In this document: piece after piece, positions 34,086-42,579 of the stretch
How the letters are laid out: the number at the start of each line of letters is the position of its first letter
Numbering within the stretch: the first letter of the stretch is position 1
Assembly: GCA_902489135.1 (NCBI GenBank)
Contig: CABTYW010000001.1
Location: forward strand, 1 to 64,000
Source: an uncultured Synergistaceae bacterium
GTDB taxonomy: Bacteria > Synergistota > Synergistia > Synergistales > Dethiosulfovibrionaceae
Reading direction: 5' to 3'
Length of the DNA stretch: 64,000 nt
The notes under the pieces: model-generated
What the model saw: only the letters and a program-made list of their open reading frames with translations
The model's database searches: none
Told to the model about the DNA's origin: nothing
Program-made: the position numbers and the translations under genes

Positions 34086-34866
34086 TGAAAGCAAAGCCAT
34101 AATATTTCAGGGGGACAACGTCCTCCTCTTTCAAGGACGTCTGCCCTCCGCCGAGGAAGCCGAAACGCTGCCGCTGCGCGACGCCGGCTCCTACGAAAAT
34201 CTCGCCCCGGCGGGCTGTCTGTGGGGACGAACCGACGAAGGACCGCTGCCTCGAGGCTGGAGCGCTCTCGGCCGCCGCGATTTCGGGCTGCAATTCGGCT
34301 TGGCGGCCTTCCGCTTTATGAGCACGGGCTGGGGGCTCGCCGATTGGCACCGTCAGTCACAATACTGCGGCGTCTGCGGCACGAAAATGATGCCCGCACC
34401 CGGCGAACGCGCCATGAAATGTCCCAGGTGCGGGCACATGCTTTTCCCGGTGATCTGTCCCGCCATGATTGTGGCCGTGGAGCGCCGCGGAAAGCTTCTG
34501 CTGGCAAAAAACCTTCAGCACAAGTTCAACCGTTACAGCGTTTTGGCGGGCTTCCTTGAAGTGGGAGAATCCCTCGAGGACGCCGTAGTGCGCGAAGTCC
34601 GCGAGGAAGTGGGCATTGAGGTGGACCGCGGCAGCGTTCAGTATTTGTCCAGTCAGTACTGGCCCTTTCCGAGGTCGCTCATGCTGGCCTGCCGCGCCCA
34701 GTGGAAAAGCGGCGAGCTTCGCCCCGACGGCACGGAAATCGGCGAGGCCCGCTGGTTTGCCCCCGAGGAAATCCCCGAGAACGTTCCCGGCGGAATTACC
34801 GTGGCCGGCGGGCTCATCCGCGATTTTCTCAAACGCCATGGCGTTGAGCCATCACGGCAACTTTAA
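34078..34866 (+). CDS. nudC: NAD(+) diphosphatase NudC-like Nudix hydrolase
   Basis: This 262-residue protein has the three NudC parts: an N-terminal domain, a zinc ribbon with Cys97, Cys100, Cys115 and Cys118, and a Nudix box from Gly158 with REVREEVGI at its end. The NudC signature after the box reads SQYWPFPRS (192-200), with Tyr where SQPWPFP has Pro. NudC hydrolyses NAD(H) and decaps NAD-capped RNA. Its ATG lies inside the end of the preceding gene, so translation is coupled. Confidence 0.92.
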   Translation: MDDESKAIIFQGDNVLLFQGRLPSAEEAETLPLRDAGSYENLAPAGCLWGRTDEGPLPRGWSALGRRDFGLQFGLAAFRFMSTGWGLADWHRQSQYCGVCGTKMMPAPGERAMKCPRCGHMLFPVICPAMIVAVERRGKLLLAKNLQHKFNRYSVLAGFLEVGESLEDAVVREVREEVGIEVDRGSVQYLSSQYWPFPRSLMLACRAQWKSGELRPDGTEIGEARWFAPEEIPENVPGGITVAGGLIRDFLKRHGVEPSRQL

Positions 34867-35088
34867 CCTTCCTTCGAAATCGGCGCCGCCGCCGTTTAAG
34901 TGACGGCGGGTGACGCAATCATGCGGGGTTCGGGAGCGCCATGGGGACCTGTGCGTCGTCGTTTTCCTTTTACCTTACGGATTTTTCCCCAAAAGAACTT
35001 TTTCATCGGGAGAATTCCGGCCTCCGGGCTCTGCCGTTTTTTGCCCGATGAACCGAATTGTGTATCATTTGTCATCAGTTTTTAAGCC

Positions 35089-35115
35089 TTGACATAGGCA
35101 AAATACATTTAAAAT
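35089..35115 (+). promoter_or_regulatory. Promoter of liv operon
   Basis: TTGACA (35089-35094) is a perfect -35; TAAAAT (35110-35115) follows at a short spacing of 15. The -10 region lies inside two 11-base direct repeats of AAAATACATT. Confidence 0.55.
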
Positions 35116-35121
35116 ACATTC
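35100..35121 (+). repeat. Tandem 11-bp repeats at liv promoter
   Basis: AAAATACATT occurs twice (35100 and 35111), one helical turn apart, covering the probable -10. This is a plausible operator for a repressor. Confidence 0.5.
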
Positions 35122-35268
35122 TAAAATAAGATTAAAGATTTACTTTTTAGAAAATTCACATTATAATTTCGCGTTAACGGTACGCCGTTGACGTCAAAAA
35201 TCCGGCATGCTGAAAAGAAAGGATTTTCCGGCTCAGTTGTCGGAAAATTCAGGAAAGGGTTGATGTTC

Positions 35269-36405
35269 ATGAGAAAAAGATGGTACGCATTGGCAACCGC
35301 TGTGACGTGCATGGGCGCTCTGGCCTCAGGCGCTTTCGCCGCCGAGGCTTTTAAACTGGGCGGCACGGGACCGCTGACGGGCGGCGCGGCCATTTACGGC
35401 AACGCGGCAAAGAACGGCGCACAGATTGCCGTGGACGAAATCAACGCTGCCGGCGGGCCCATCAAATTTGAGCTGAAGTACGAAGACGACACTCACGACG
35501 CCGAAAAAGCGGTGAACGCCTATAACGTGCTGAAAGACTGGGGAATGCAGCTTTCTCTGGGGTCCGTTACGTCGAAGCCCTGCGAAGCGACGGCGGCGGA
35601 GAACTTCGCCGACCGCATTTTCGCCCTCACCCCCTCGGCTTCCTCCGTAGCCGTCACCATGGATAAGGACAACGTCTTCCAGATGTGCTTCGTAGACCCC
35701 AATCAGGGATCCGCTTCAGCCCGCTACATCGCCGAGAAGAACCTGGGCTCTAAAATCGCCGTCATCTGGAAGAACGACGACGTCTATTCCAAAGGCATTC
35801 ACGATACCTTCATCGAAGAGGCGCCCGCCCATAAACTGACCGTCGTCAGCGACACCACCTTTGCCGACGGCAACGACACGGACTTCTCGGTGCAGCTTTC
35901 CGAAGCGCGGCAGGCCGGTGCCGATCTGGTGTTCCTCCCCATGTACTATCAGCACGCCTCTTTAATTCTCGCTCAGGCGGCCGGCATGGGCTACGCCCCC
36001 AAATGGTTCGGCGTGGACGGAATGGACGGAATTTTGACCATGGAAGGCTTCAATACCGCTCTGGCGGAGGGCGTCATGCTTCTGACGCCTTTCAGCGCCG
36101 ATTCAAAGGACCCCCGCAGCCAGGCCTTTGTGGCTGAATATCAGAAGCGCTTCGGGGAGATTCCCAATCAGTTTGCCGCCGACGCTTACGACTGCGTTTA
36201 CGCCTACGCCCAGGCGCTGAGCGACACCAAAGCGACGCCCGACATGTCCGCCGAAAAGCTCAACGACCTGATGATCCAGCAGTTCACCACCATGACCTTC
36301 AACGGCATTACGGGCACCCACATGACCTGGAGCTCCAAGGGAGCCGTCAGCAAAGATCCCAAGGGCATGGTCATCAAAAGCGGCGTGTACGTGGGACTTG
36401 ATTAA
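35269..36405 (+). CDS. livK: Branched-chain amino acid ABC binding protein LivK-like
   Basis: This protein of 378 residues is a type I periplasmic binding protein for branched-chain amino acids. A signal peptide (about residues 1-25, ending at AFAA) precedes FKLGGTGPLTGGAAIYG, AAKNGAQIAVDEINAAGG and the paired domains. The start is set at the ATG at 35269 with AGGAAAGGG nine bases ahead; an ATG two codons upstream is also possible. It is the first of the five liv genes; a terminator-like hairpin after it would raise its level over the permeases. Confidence 0.93.
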   Translation: MRKRWYALATAVTCMGALASGAFAAEAFKLGGTGPLTGGAAIYGNAAKNGAQIAVDEINAAGGPIKFELKYEDDTHDAEKAVNAYNVLKDWGMQLSLGSVTSKPCEATAAENFADRIFALTPSASSVAVTMDKDNVFQMCFVDPNQGSASARYIAEKNLGSKIAVIWKNDDVYSKGIHDTFIEEAPAHKLTVVSDTTFADGNDTDFSVQLSEARQAGADLVFLPMYYQHASLILAQAAGMGYAPKWFGVDGMDGILTMEGFNTALAEGVMLLTPFSADSKDPRSQAFVAEYQKRFGEIPNQFAADAYDCVYAYAQALSDTKATPDMSAEKLNDLMIQQFTTMTFNGITGTHMTWSSKGAVSKDPKGMVIKSGVYVGLD

Positions 36406-36532
36406 ATTTCGGTTTCGCCCCTTTTATTGAAAAACTGACGGCACAAGAGTCAGGGCCTCTTTTTCATCGAAGCGTTTTCATTTCAAAGGGGGCGAAGGGG
36501 CAGTTTATTCCTCCGCTTTCAGGGAGTGCCGT

Positions 36533-36576
36533 CGGAATGACCGCCATGGCGGCCTTTTGGCGGCACTTCCGTTTTT
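36533..36576 (+). terminator. Attenuator between livK and livH
   Basis: Outer arms CGGAA (36533-36537) and TTCCG (36567-36571), inner arms CCGCC and GGCGG, then five T. A weaker hairpin, CTGAC/GTCAG (36435-36453), lies upstream and is also followed by T. Confidence 0.5.
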
Positions 36577-36641
36577 CGATTTTCCGGCAGCGCCGACCGC
36601 CGCTTCAGTTGAGATTATTCCGTTAAATTCAGAGGTGTGCC

Positions 36642-37523
36642 ATGATTTTTCTGCATTACATTATCAGCGGGATCAGCCTGGGCAGCATTTATGCCATTAT
36701 CGCCCTGGGATACACCATGGTTTACGGCATCGCCAGGATGCTGAACTTCGCCCACGGCGACGTGATTATGGTGGGGGCCTATGTGTGCTTTTATGCCGTC
36801 TTTCGGTTTCAGTTGCCTGCGGCATTGGGCGTCGTTCTGTCCGTCGTCCTGTGCACCGTACTGGGCGTCGTGGTGGAAAAACTGGCTTACAAACCGCTGC
36901 GCAACGTCCCCTCGCTGGCCGTGCTCATCACGGCCATCGGCGTGAGCTATTTTCTCCAAAACACGGCGTTGCTGCTGTGGACGTCCAATCCCAAGATGTT
37001 CCCCTCCATTGTGGGGAACGGCGCAGTAAAGTTCTTCGACGGTCAGCTGTCGGTCTCCCTGGTCACGCTGGTCACCATCGTGTCATGCGTGGTCATCATG
37101 GCGGGGCTGTCGGCCTTCGTCTCCAAAACCCGTATGGGCATGGCCATGCGCGCCTGCGCCGAAGACAAAGCGGCGGCCCAGCTCATGGGCATCAACGTCA
37201 ACGGCACGATTTCACTGACCTTCGCCATCGGCTCGGGACTGGCGGCCATAGCCGGCATTTTGCTCTGTTCGGCCTACCCCACTCTCATGCCCACCACGGG
37301 CTCTCTGCCGGGCATCAAAGCTTTTACCGCGGCCGTCTTCGGCGGCATCGGTTCCATTCCCGGCGCGCTGGTGGGCGGACTGCTGTTGGGCATCATTGAG
37401 ATTTTCGCCAAGGCCTATATCTCCACGCAGCTTTCCGACGCGGTGGTCTTTACGGTTCTCATCGTCGTTCTGCTGGTCAGGCCGGCGGGACTTCTGGGAC
37501 GTCACATTCAGGAGAAGGTTTGA
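36642..37523 (+). CDS. livH: Branched-chain amino acid ABC permease LivH-like
   Basis: This 293-residue inner-membrane permease has about eight helices and the LivH features YAIIALGYTMVYG, MLNFAHGDVIMVGAY and a cytoplasmic loop ending ACAEDKAAAQLMGINV. It pairs with LivM. Its start follows a short AGAGGTG ribosome site. Three bases separate it from livM. Confidence 0.94.
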   Translation: MIFLHYIISGISLGSIYAIIALGYTMVYGIARMLNFAHGDVIMVGAYVCFYAVFRFQLPAALGVVLSVVLCTVLGVVVEKLAYKPLRNVPSLAVLITAIGVSYFLQNTALLLWTSNPKMFPSIVGNGAVKFFDGQLSVSLVTLVTIVSCVVIMAGLSAFVSKTRMGMAMRACAEDKAAAQLMGINVNGTISLTFAIGSGLAAIAGILLCSAYPTLMPTTGSLPGIKAFTAAVFGGIGSIPGALVGGLLLGIIEIFAKAYISTQLSDAVVFTVLIVVLLVRPAGLLGRHIQEKV

Positions 37524-37526
37524 GCC

Positions 37527-38594
37527 ATGAAAAAGATGATCAGTCTGAAGCGCTCCGAAGCCCGGCGGGTTTGGGGAAGTTATGCCTTCGTGGCTCTGTG
37601 TTACCTTATACTCAAGGGGATGATCGCCGGACACGCGCTGAGTTCCGCCATGCGCGGAATGTTGGTGCCCATCTGCGCCTACGCCGTCATGGCGGTTTCG
37701 CTTAACCTGGTGGTGGGCATTCTGGGCGAGCTGTCCCTGGGACACGCGGGATTTATGTCCGTCGGCGCCTTTTCCGGCGTCGCCTGCTCCATTCTGCTTC
37801 AGCCCTGGATTCCCTTCGGGCCGCTGCGGCTGGTGCTTTCTCTGCTCTGCGGAGCGACCTTTGCCGGCGCCGCGGGATTTCTCATCGGCATCCCCGTGCT
37901 GCGCCTGCGGGGCGACTATCTGGCCATTGTCACGCTGGCTTTCGGCGAAATTATCAAAAGTCTGCTGAACAATTTCTACTTCGGCGTTGACCAAACAGGG
38001 CTTCATCTGTCCATGCTGAAAGACGCCACGGGGCTGCTGAAAGGCGGCCGAATGATCATTAACGGCCCCATGGGAATTGGAGGAATACGCAAGATCGCCA
38101 CCTTCGGCGCCGGCACGCTGTTGCTTCTGCTGGCTCTGGTGATTGTCTACGACCTGTGCAACAGCCGCTGGGGACGGGCTTTTATGGCCATCCGCGACGA
38201 CCGGATTGCCGCCGAAAGCGTGGGCATCGACATCACGCGCTTCAAAATGACGGCTTTCGTCATCTCGGCGGCGCTGGCGGGCGCAGCAGGCGCGCTCTTC
38301 GCCCAAAACTACTCTACCGTGGTGGCCAATAAATTCGACTTCAACACGTCCATTTTAATTCTGGTGTTCGTCGTTCTGGGCGGGCAGGGAAATCTCATGG
38401 GCTCCATCATCGCCGCCGCCGTGCTGACGGTGCTGCCCGAAAAGCTGCGGAATTTTCGCGATTACCGTATGCTCATCTACGCAGTGACGCTCATCGGCAT
38501 CATGTTGGTCACCAACAACGCGACGCTGAGAGTTTTTTTCAGCAGGATCAATCCCGCTTCTCAACGCGGCCGATCAAGGAGGTCTCGCTCATGA
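37527..38594 (+). CDS. livM: Branched-chain amino acid ABC permease LivM-like
   Basis: This 355-residue permease has about ten helices with the LivM features NLVVGILGELSLGHAGFM, RGDYLAIVTLAFGEI, and AIRDDRIAAESVGIDITRFK. It pairs with LivH as the membrane channel of the transporter. The ATG follows AGGAGAAGG. It overlaps livG by four bases. Confidence 0.94.
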   Translation: MKKMISLKRSEARRVWGSYAFVALCYLILKGMIAGHALSSAMRGMLVPICAYAVMAVSLNLVVGILGELSLGHAGFMSVGAFSGVACSILLQPWIPFGPLRLVLSLLCGATFAGAAGFLIGIPVLRLRGDYLAIVTLAFGEIIKSLLNNFYFGVDQTGLHLSMLKDATGLLKGGRMIINGPMGIGGIRKIATFGAGTLLLLLALVIVYDLCNSRWGRAFMAIRDDRIAAESVGIDITRFKMTAFVISAALAGAAGALFAQNYSTVVANKFDFNTSILILVFVVLGGQGNLMGSIIAAAVLTVLPEKLRNFRDYRMLIYAVTLIGIMLVTNNATLRVFFSRINPASQRGRSRRSRS

Positions 38595-39448
38595 GCGCCA
38601 CGAAGCTTGTTCCCGTGCCCTCACGGGGCATGGTTCCCGAACGGGACGTCACGCGATCGCCCATTTTGGAGTGCATCAATCTCGGCCTGACCATCGGCGG
38701 CCTGCACATCGTGGAAAATTTCGACCTCACCATCGGGCGCACTGAAATCGCCGGCCTCATCGGACCCAACGGCGCCGGCAAGACGACGATTTTCAACCTT
38801 CTTACGAAGGTGTATCAGCCTACGTCGGGTTCGGTGCTTCTCGACGGCGAGGACACGGCAAACATGTCGCCCATAGCGGTCAACCGCCTCGGCATCGCCC
38901 GAACGTTTCAGAACATTCGTCTTTTCAACAATCTCAGCGTGGCGGACAACGTGAAGGTGGCCATGACCAACGACACTCATTACAGTCTCTTCAGCGCGCT
39001 GTTCCACACCTCCGCTTATCGCCGGCGCGAACTTGCCGCTCATCACCGCGCGCTGAAGCTGCTCTCCATTTTCGACATGCAGAACGTGGCGGACGTGAGA
39101 GCCGGGTCGCTGCCCTACGGCGCGCAGCGCCGCCTCGAGATCGTTCGGGCACTGGCCACGTATCCATCTCTGCTGCTGCTGGACGAGCCGGCGGCGGGGA
39201 TGAATCCCTCCGAGACTCTGGAACTGGCCGACAGCATCCGCCGCATTCACGAGCTTTTTCCCATTGCGGTGATGCTCATCGAACATGACATGAACCTGGT
39301 GATGAATCTCTGCGAGGGCATCTGTGTGCTCAACTTCGGCCGCATCATCGCCAAGGGCACTCCCGCGGACATTCAGGGCAACCCGGCGGTCATCGAGGCC
39401 TATTTGGGACGGCAGAAGGAGGAAGTCCATGACAGACACCATTCTTAG
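38591..39448 (+). CDS. livG: Branched-chain amino acid ABC ATPase LivG-like
   Basis: This 285-residue ATPase has Walker A GPNGAGKTT, the Q-loop RTFQNIRLF, the signature LPYGAQRRLEI (LivG-type; normal YG instead of SG), Walker B LLLLDEPAAGMN, and the switch IEHDM. It has an extended N-terminus of about 25 residues. The start overlaps livM by four bases, behind AAGGAGG. It overlaps livF by 20 bases. Confidence 0.94.
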   Translation: MSATKLVPVPSRGMVPERDVTRSPILECINLGLTIGGLHIVENFDLTIGRTEIAGLIGPNGAGKTTIFNLLTKVYQPTSGSVLLDGEDTANMSPIAVNRLGIARTFQNIRLFNNLSVADNVKVAMTNDTHYSLFSALFHTSAYRRRELAAHHRALKLLSIFDMQNVADVRAGSLPYGAQRRLEIVRALATYPSLLLLDEPAAGMNPSETLELADSIRRIHELFPIAVMLIEHDMNLVMNLCEGICVLNFGRIIAKGTPADIQGNPAVIEAYLGRQKEEVHDRHHS

Positions 39449-40151
39449 CGTCAAGGACATCAACGTCTATTACGGCAGCATTCACGCCATCAAGGGCATT
39501 TCCTTCGACGTCCGTCAGGGAGAAATCGTCACCCTCATCGGCGCCAACGGGGCGGGAAAATCCACCACGCTGAACACCATCTCGGGACTTTTGCGCTCAC
39601 GCACGGGCAGCATTACCTTCTGCGGAGAGCCGATCGGCAAGATCCCCGCTTATCGGCTGGTCTCCAGGGGATTGGCCCAGGTTCCCGAGGGCCGTCATGT
39701 GTTTCTCCACATGACCGTCAGAGAAAATCTGGAGCTGGGAGCCTTCACTCGCTACCGGCACGGAACGGCGGCGCGAAATAAAGATCTGGACGCGGTTTAC
39801 AGTCTGTTCCCGCGGCTGGGCGAGCGCCGCGGCCAGATGGCCGGCACCCTTTCGGGCGGCGAGCAGCAGATGCTCGCCATGGGGCGCGCGCTGATGGGAC
39901 ACCCTCAGCTTCTCATGCTCGACGAACCTTCCATGGGACTGGCGCCGATTCTGGTAGAAGAAATCTTCAAGATCATCGTCAACCTGAACCGCAACGGTTC
40001 CACTGTCCTGCTGGTGGAGCAGAACGCCCGCATGGCTCTCTCCGCGGCTGACCGCGGTTACGTCATGGAAACGGGAAAAATCGTGGCCTCGGGCACGGGC
40101 AGCCAACTGATGAACTCTCCGGAAATCAAAAAGGCCTATCTCGGCGGCTAG
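39429..40151 (+). CDS. livF: Branched-chain amino acid ABC ATPase LivF-like
   Basis: This 240-residue ATPase has Walker A GANGAGKST, the signature LSGGEQQM, Walker B LLMLDEPSMGLAP and the switch LVEQNAR, typical of LivF. The ATG at 39429 is chosen because it has AGGAGGA ahead and begins MTDTILSVKDINVYYG; longer readings would run through livG. It ends the operon at a strong terminator. Confidence 0.94.
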   Translation: MTDTILSVKDINVYYGSIHAIKGISFDVRQGEIVTLIGANGAGKSTTLNTISGLLRSRTGSITFCGEPIGKIPAYRLVSRGLAQVPEGRHVFLHMTVRENLELGAFTRYRHGTAARNKDLDAVYSLFPRLGERRGQMAGTLSGGEQQMLAMGRALMGHPQLLMLDEPSMGLAPILVEEIFKIIVNLNRNGSTVLLVEQNARMALSAADRGYVMETGKIVASGTGSQLMNSPEIKKAYLGG

Positions 40152-40208
40152 AAACGCACGCCCGAAAAATTCGGGAAAAATTCCCTGGCGGGCATGCCGC
40201 GAGTGCCG

Positions 40209-40253
40209 TCGCTGCGCCGACTTTCATCGAGTCGGCGCAGCGATTTGTATTTT
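40209..40253 (+). terminator. Terminator of liv operon
   Basis: Perfect 14-base arms (40209-40222 and 40230-40243), a seven-base loop, then TTTGTATTTT. Confidence 0.85.
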
Positions 40254-40531
40254 CAGAGAGCGCCTTCCATCGTATAAAACTTTTCCCGGCGCCATGGGGA
40301 AATATGGCGCTGCCGTTTCGCCTGAACGCCGTTTTTATTTTCTCAACGGCGCGCACTTCCCCGCCGCACTGCGGTTTGCGGTTCGCCGGCTCTCGGGTTT
40401 CCCGGGATTTGGCATCAAAGACCCCGCCGCCGACGCGAAACCCCATTCAAAACAGGCGATAATCAGCGCGGCGGAAAACCGCCTGCACGTCCTTTACCAC
40501 CATTTGCCGTTATATTATTTTTATATTGTCC

Positions 40532-40560
40532 TTGTTTTGCTGGATAAAAACGTGTAGAAT
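40532..40560 (+). promoter_or_regulatory. Promoter of hydrogenase operon
   Basis: TTGTTT (40532-40537) and TAGAAT (40555-40560) are separated by 17 bases in an A/T-rich setting. The start codon lies about 187 bases downstream. Confidence 0.6.
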
Positions 40561-40578
40561 ACTTAAATAAATGACACT

Positions 40579-40672
40579 TTCTCATGAATTTCGAGACAAA
40601 AAGAAAACGGTCGGCCGGCACGTCATCGACCTGCGCTTTTGATGCCTCATGCCTCTCACCATTTCATGAGAA
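40579..40672 (+). ncRNA. Candidate structured leader RNA
   Basis: Ten-base arms TTCTCATGAA (40579-40588) and TTCATGAGAA (40663-40672) would close a domain of about 75 bases in the 5' leader of the hydrogenase operon. I cannot match it to a known riboswitch. Confidence 0.35.
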
Positions 40673-40746
40673 GTGGCGGTCGCCCCGCCTGCCGTAGGGG
40701 ACGGCAGCGGCACGCCGCATAACTTCGTAATTGGGGGAAGGAAACT

Positions 40747-42579
40747 GTGAGCAGACTCAGCATCGTCACCCAAAATCAGGCCCAGACCACCGTCGAGGGC
40801 CTCTACAAGGACATGGAGCGAAGGATACAGGCCAGTCCGCCCGATTTGTGCCCCATTGACCTGGCCGTCTCATTTCTCCATATCTGCCACTCTCAGTCCT
40901 GCGGCAAATGCGTTCCCTGCCGCGTGGGACTGAAACGTCTCGAGGAAATGCTCGACGACGTGCTCAACGGATCGGCGACGGAGAAAACCATTGACACCAT
41001 CGAGAGCACGGCCGAAAGCATCTCCATTTCCTCGGACTGCGCCATCGGACAGGAAGCCGCCAGAATGGTGCTCAAGGGTGTTCGAGGCTTCCGCGAAGAC
41101 TTTGAGGAGCACATCGCCCACGGCCGCTGCATGACCCTTCAAAACCAGCCGGTACCCTGCGTGGCGCTGTGCCCGGCTCACGTGGACATTCCCGGTTATG
41201 TGGCGCTGATCCACGCGGGCCGCTACGCCGACGCCGTTCGGCTGATCCGCAAGGACAACCCTCTTCCCGCCGTGTGCGGCATGATCTGCGAGCATCCCTG
41301 CGAGAACCGCTGCCGCCGCACCATGGTGGACAACCCCATCAACATCAGAGGCCTCAAACGCTACGCCGTGGAACATGCCGAGGAAGTTCCCGTTCCCGAA
41401 CCCATGCCCTCCACGGGCAAAAAAATCGCCGTTATCGGCGGCGGCCCCGCGGGACTGAGCGCCGCTTACTATCTGGCCATTATGGGACACGACGTCACCA
41501 TTTACGAACAGCGCAAAAAACTGGGCGGCATGCTGCGTTACGGAATTCCCGCCTATCGCCTGCCGCGGGAGGTTCTTGACCGCGAAATCGACGGCCTTCT
41601 GGCCGCCGGCATCCACGTCATCACCGAAACCAGCGTGGGCGCCGACATTTCCATCGCTCAGCTGCGCGAAAGCTACGACGCGCTTTACATCGCCATCGGC
41701 GCTCACATCGACCGCAAGCTGGGAATTGACGGAGAAGAGGCTCAAGGCGTCATCTCCGCCGTGGAAATGCTCCGCTCCATCGGCGACGATCAGTTCCCCG
41801 ACTTTACCGGCATGGACATCTGCGTCGTCGGCGGCGGCAACGTGGCCATGGACGTGGCGCGCTCCGCCGTCCGCTGCGGCGCGAAAAGCGTGAAAATCGT
41901 TTATCGCCGCCGCAAGGCCGATATGACCGCTCTGCCCGAAGAAGTGGAAGGTGCCGTAGCCGACGGTTGTGACATCATGGAACTTCACGCGCCCATGGGC
42001 ATCAACAGGGACGCCGACGGCAAAGCCGTGTCGCTTCGCGTCAAACCGCAGATCGTCGGCGAAATCAAAAACAACCGCCCCGTGCCGTGCAACTCGGCAC
42101 AGGATGAGTTCGACATTCCCTGCGACCGCGTTCTGGTGGCCGTCGGCCAGGGCATTGAATCCCGCAAATTCGAGCAGTACGGAATCCCCGTCAAGCGCGG
42201 CACCATCGAAAGCCTTGACACCACCGGCGTCAAGGACACCACGGGTATTTTCGCCGGCGGCGACTGCGTCACCGGCCCGGCGACGGTGATCCGCGCCATC
42301 GCCGGCGGCAAAGTTGCGGCAGCCAATATCGATGAATATCTCGGGTTCAACCACGTCATTGAAAGCGGCGTGGAGGTGCCCCAGGTCCGCTTTGACGATC
42401 ACAAATCCTGCGGCCGCGTGAATATGCGCGAACGCGCTGCGGCGGAACGTATTCACGACTTCAAGCTCATGGAAATCGGCATGACCGACGAAGAAGCGTG
42501 CCAGGAGTCAGGACGCTGTCTGCGCTGCGATCACTTCGGCTACGGTCTGTTCAGAGGAGGCAGAGTCGAAAAATGGTAA
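40747..42579 (+). CDS. NuoF-tail/GltD-type Fe-S flavoprotein, hydrogenase partner
   Basis: This 610-residue protein joins two modules. Residues 1-130 are the C-terminal [4Fe-4S] domain of NuoF without its FMN/NADH part (SCGKCVPCRVGLKRL, then CAIGQEAARMVLKGV). From about residue 137 it is GltD/SfrB-like: Fe-S cysteines (CVALCPAHVDIPGY, CGMICEHPCENRC), an FAD site (AVIGGGPAGLSAAYYLA), and an NAD(P)H site (CVVGGGNVAMDVARSAVRCG). The C-terminus holds ESGRCLRCD. It overlaps the hydrogenase gene by seven bases, so it is probably the NADPH- or NADH-oxidising subunit of a soluble hydrogenase. The start is GTG after GGGGGAAGG. Confidence 0.88.
   Translation: MSRLSIVTQNQAQTTVEGLYKDMERRIQASPPDLCPIDLAVSFLHICHSQSCGKCVPCRVGLKRLEEMLDDVLNGSATEKTIDTIESTAESISISSDCAIGQEAARMVLKGVRGFREDFEEHIAHGRCMTLQNQPVPCVALCPAHVDIPGYVALIHAGRYADAVRLIRKDNPLPAVCGMICEHPCENRCRRTMVDNPINIRGLKRYAVEHAEEVPVPEPMPSTGKKIAVIGGGPAGLSAAYYLAIMGHDVTIYEQRKKLGGMLRYGIPAYRLPREVLDREIDGLLAAGIHVITETSVGADISIAQLRESYDALYIAIGAHIDRKLGIDGEEAQGVISAVEMLRSIGDDQFPDFTGMDICVVGGGNVAMDVARSAVRCGAKSVKIVYRRRKADMTALPEEVEGAVADGCDIMELHAPMGINRDADGKAVSLRVKPQIVGEIKNNRPVPCNSAQDEFDIPCDRVLVAVGQGIESRKFEQYGIPVKRGTIESLDTTGVKDTTGIFAGGDCVTGPATVIRAIAGGKVAAANIDEYLGFNHVIESGVEVPQVRFDDHKSCGRVNMRERAAAERIHDFKLMEIGMTDEEACQESGRCLRCDHFGYGLFRGGRVEKW

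Larger units (their letters stand above)
34867..35268. other. Intergenic region before the liv operon
   Basis: About 400 bases without a gene. It holds inverted repeats (34889-34909; 35002-35010 with 35044-35052) that enclose a T-run of six at 35037-35042, then the promoter and direct repeats at 35089-35121, and the leader of the liv operon. Confidence 0.6.
40254..40746 (+). other. Intergenic region with promoter and structured leader of hydrogenase operon
   Basis: No gene is visible in this interval. A possible attenuator-like element lies at 40289-40336 and a clear promoter at 40532-40560. The leader of about 180 bases is closed by a long-range pairing of 40579-40588 with 40663-40672, and contains a further small hairpin CTGCCG/CGGCAG (40689-40707). 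Confidence 0.55.

Noticed and set aside
40870..42456. Long antisense open frame (528 codons) opposite the GltD-like gene
   Set aside because: It is the mirror of a high-GC gene with strong family motifs; its translation is low-complexity and matches nothing recognisable. The same applies to other long antisense frames, for example opposite the peptide-binding and ATPase genes.
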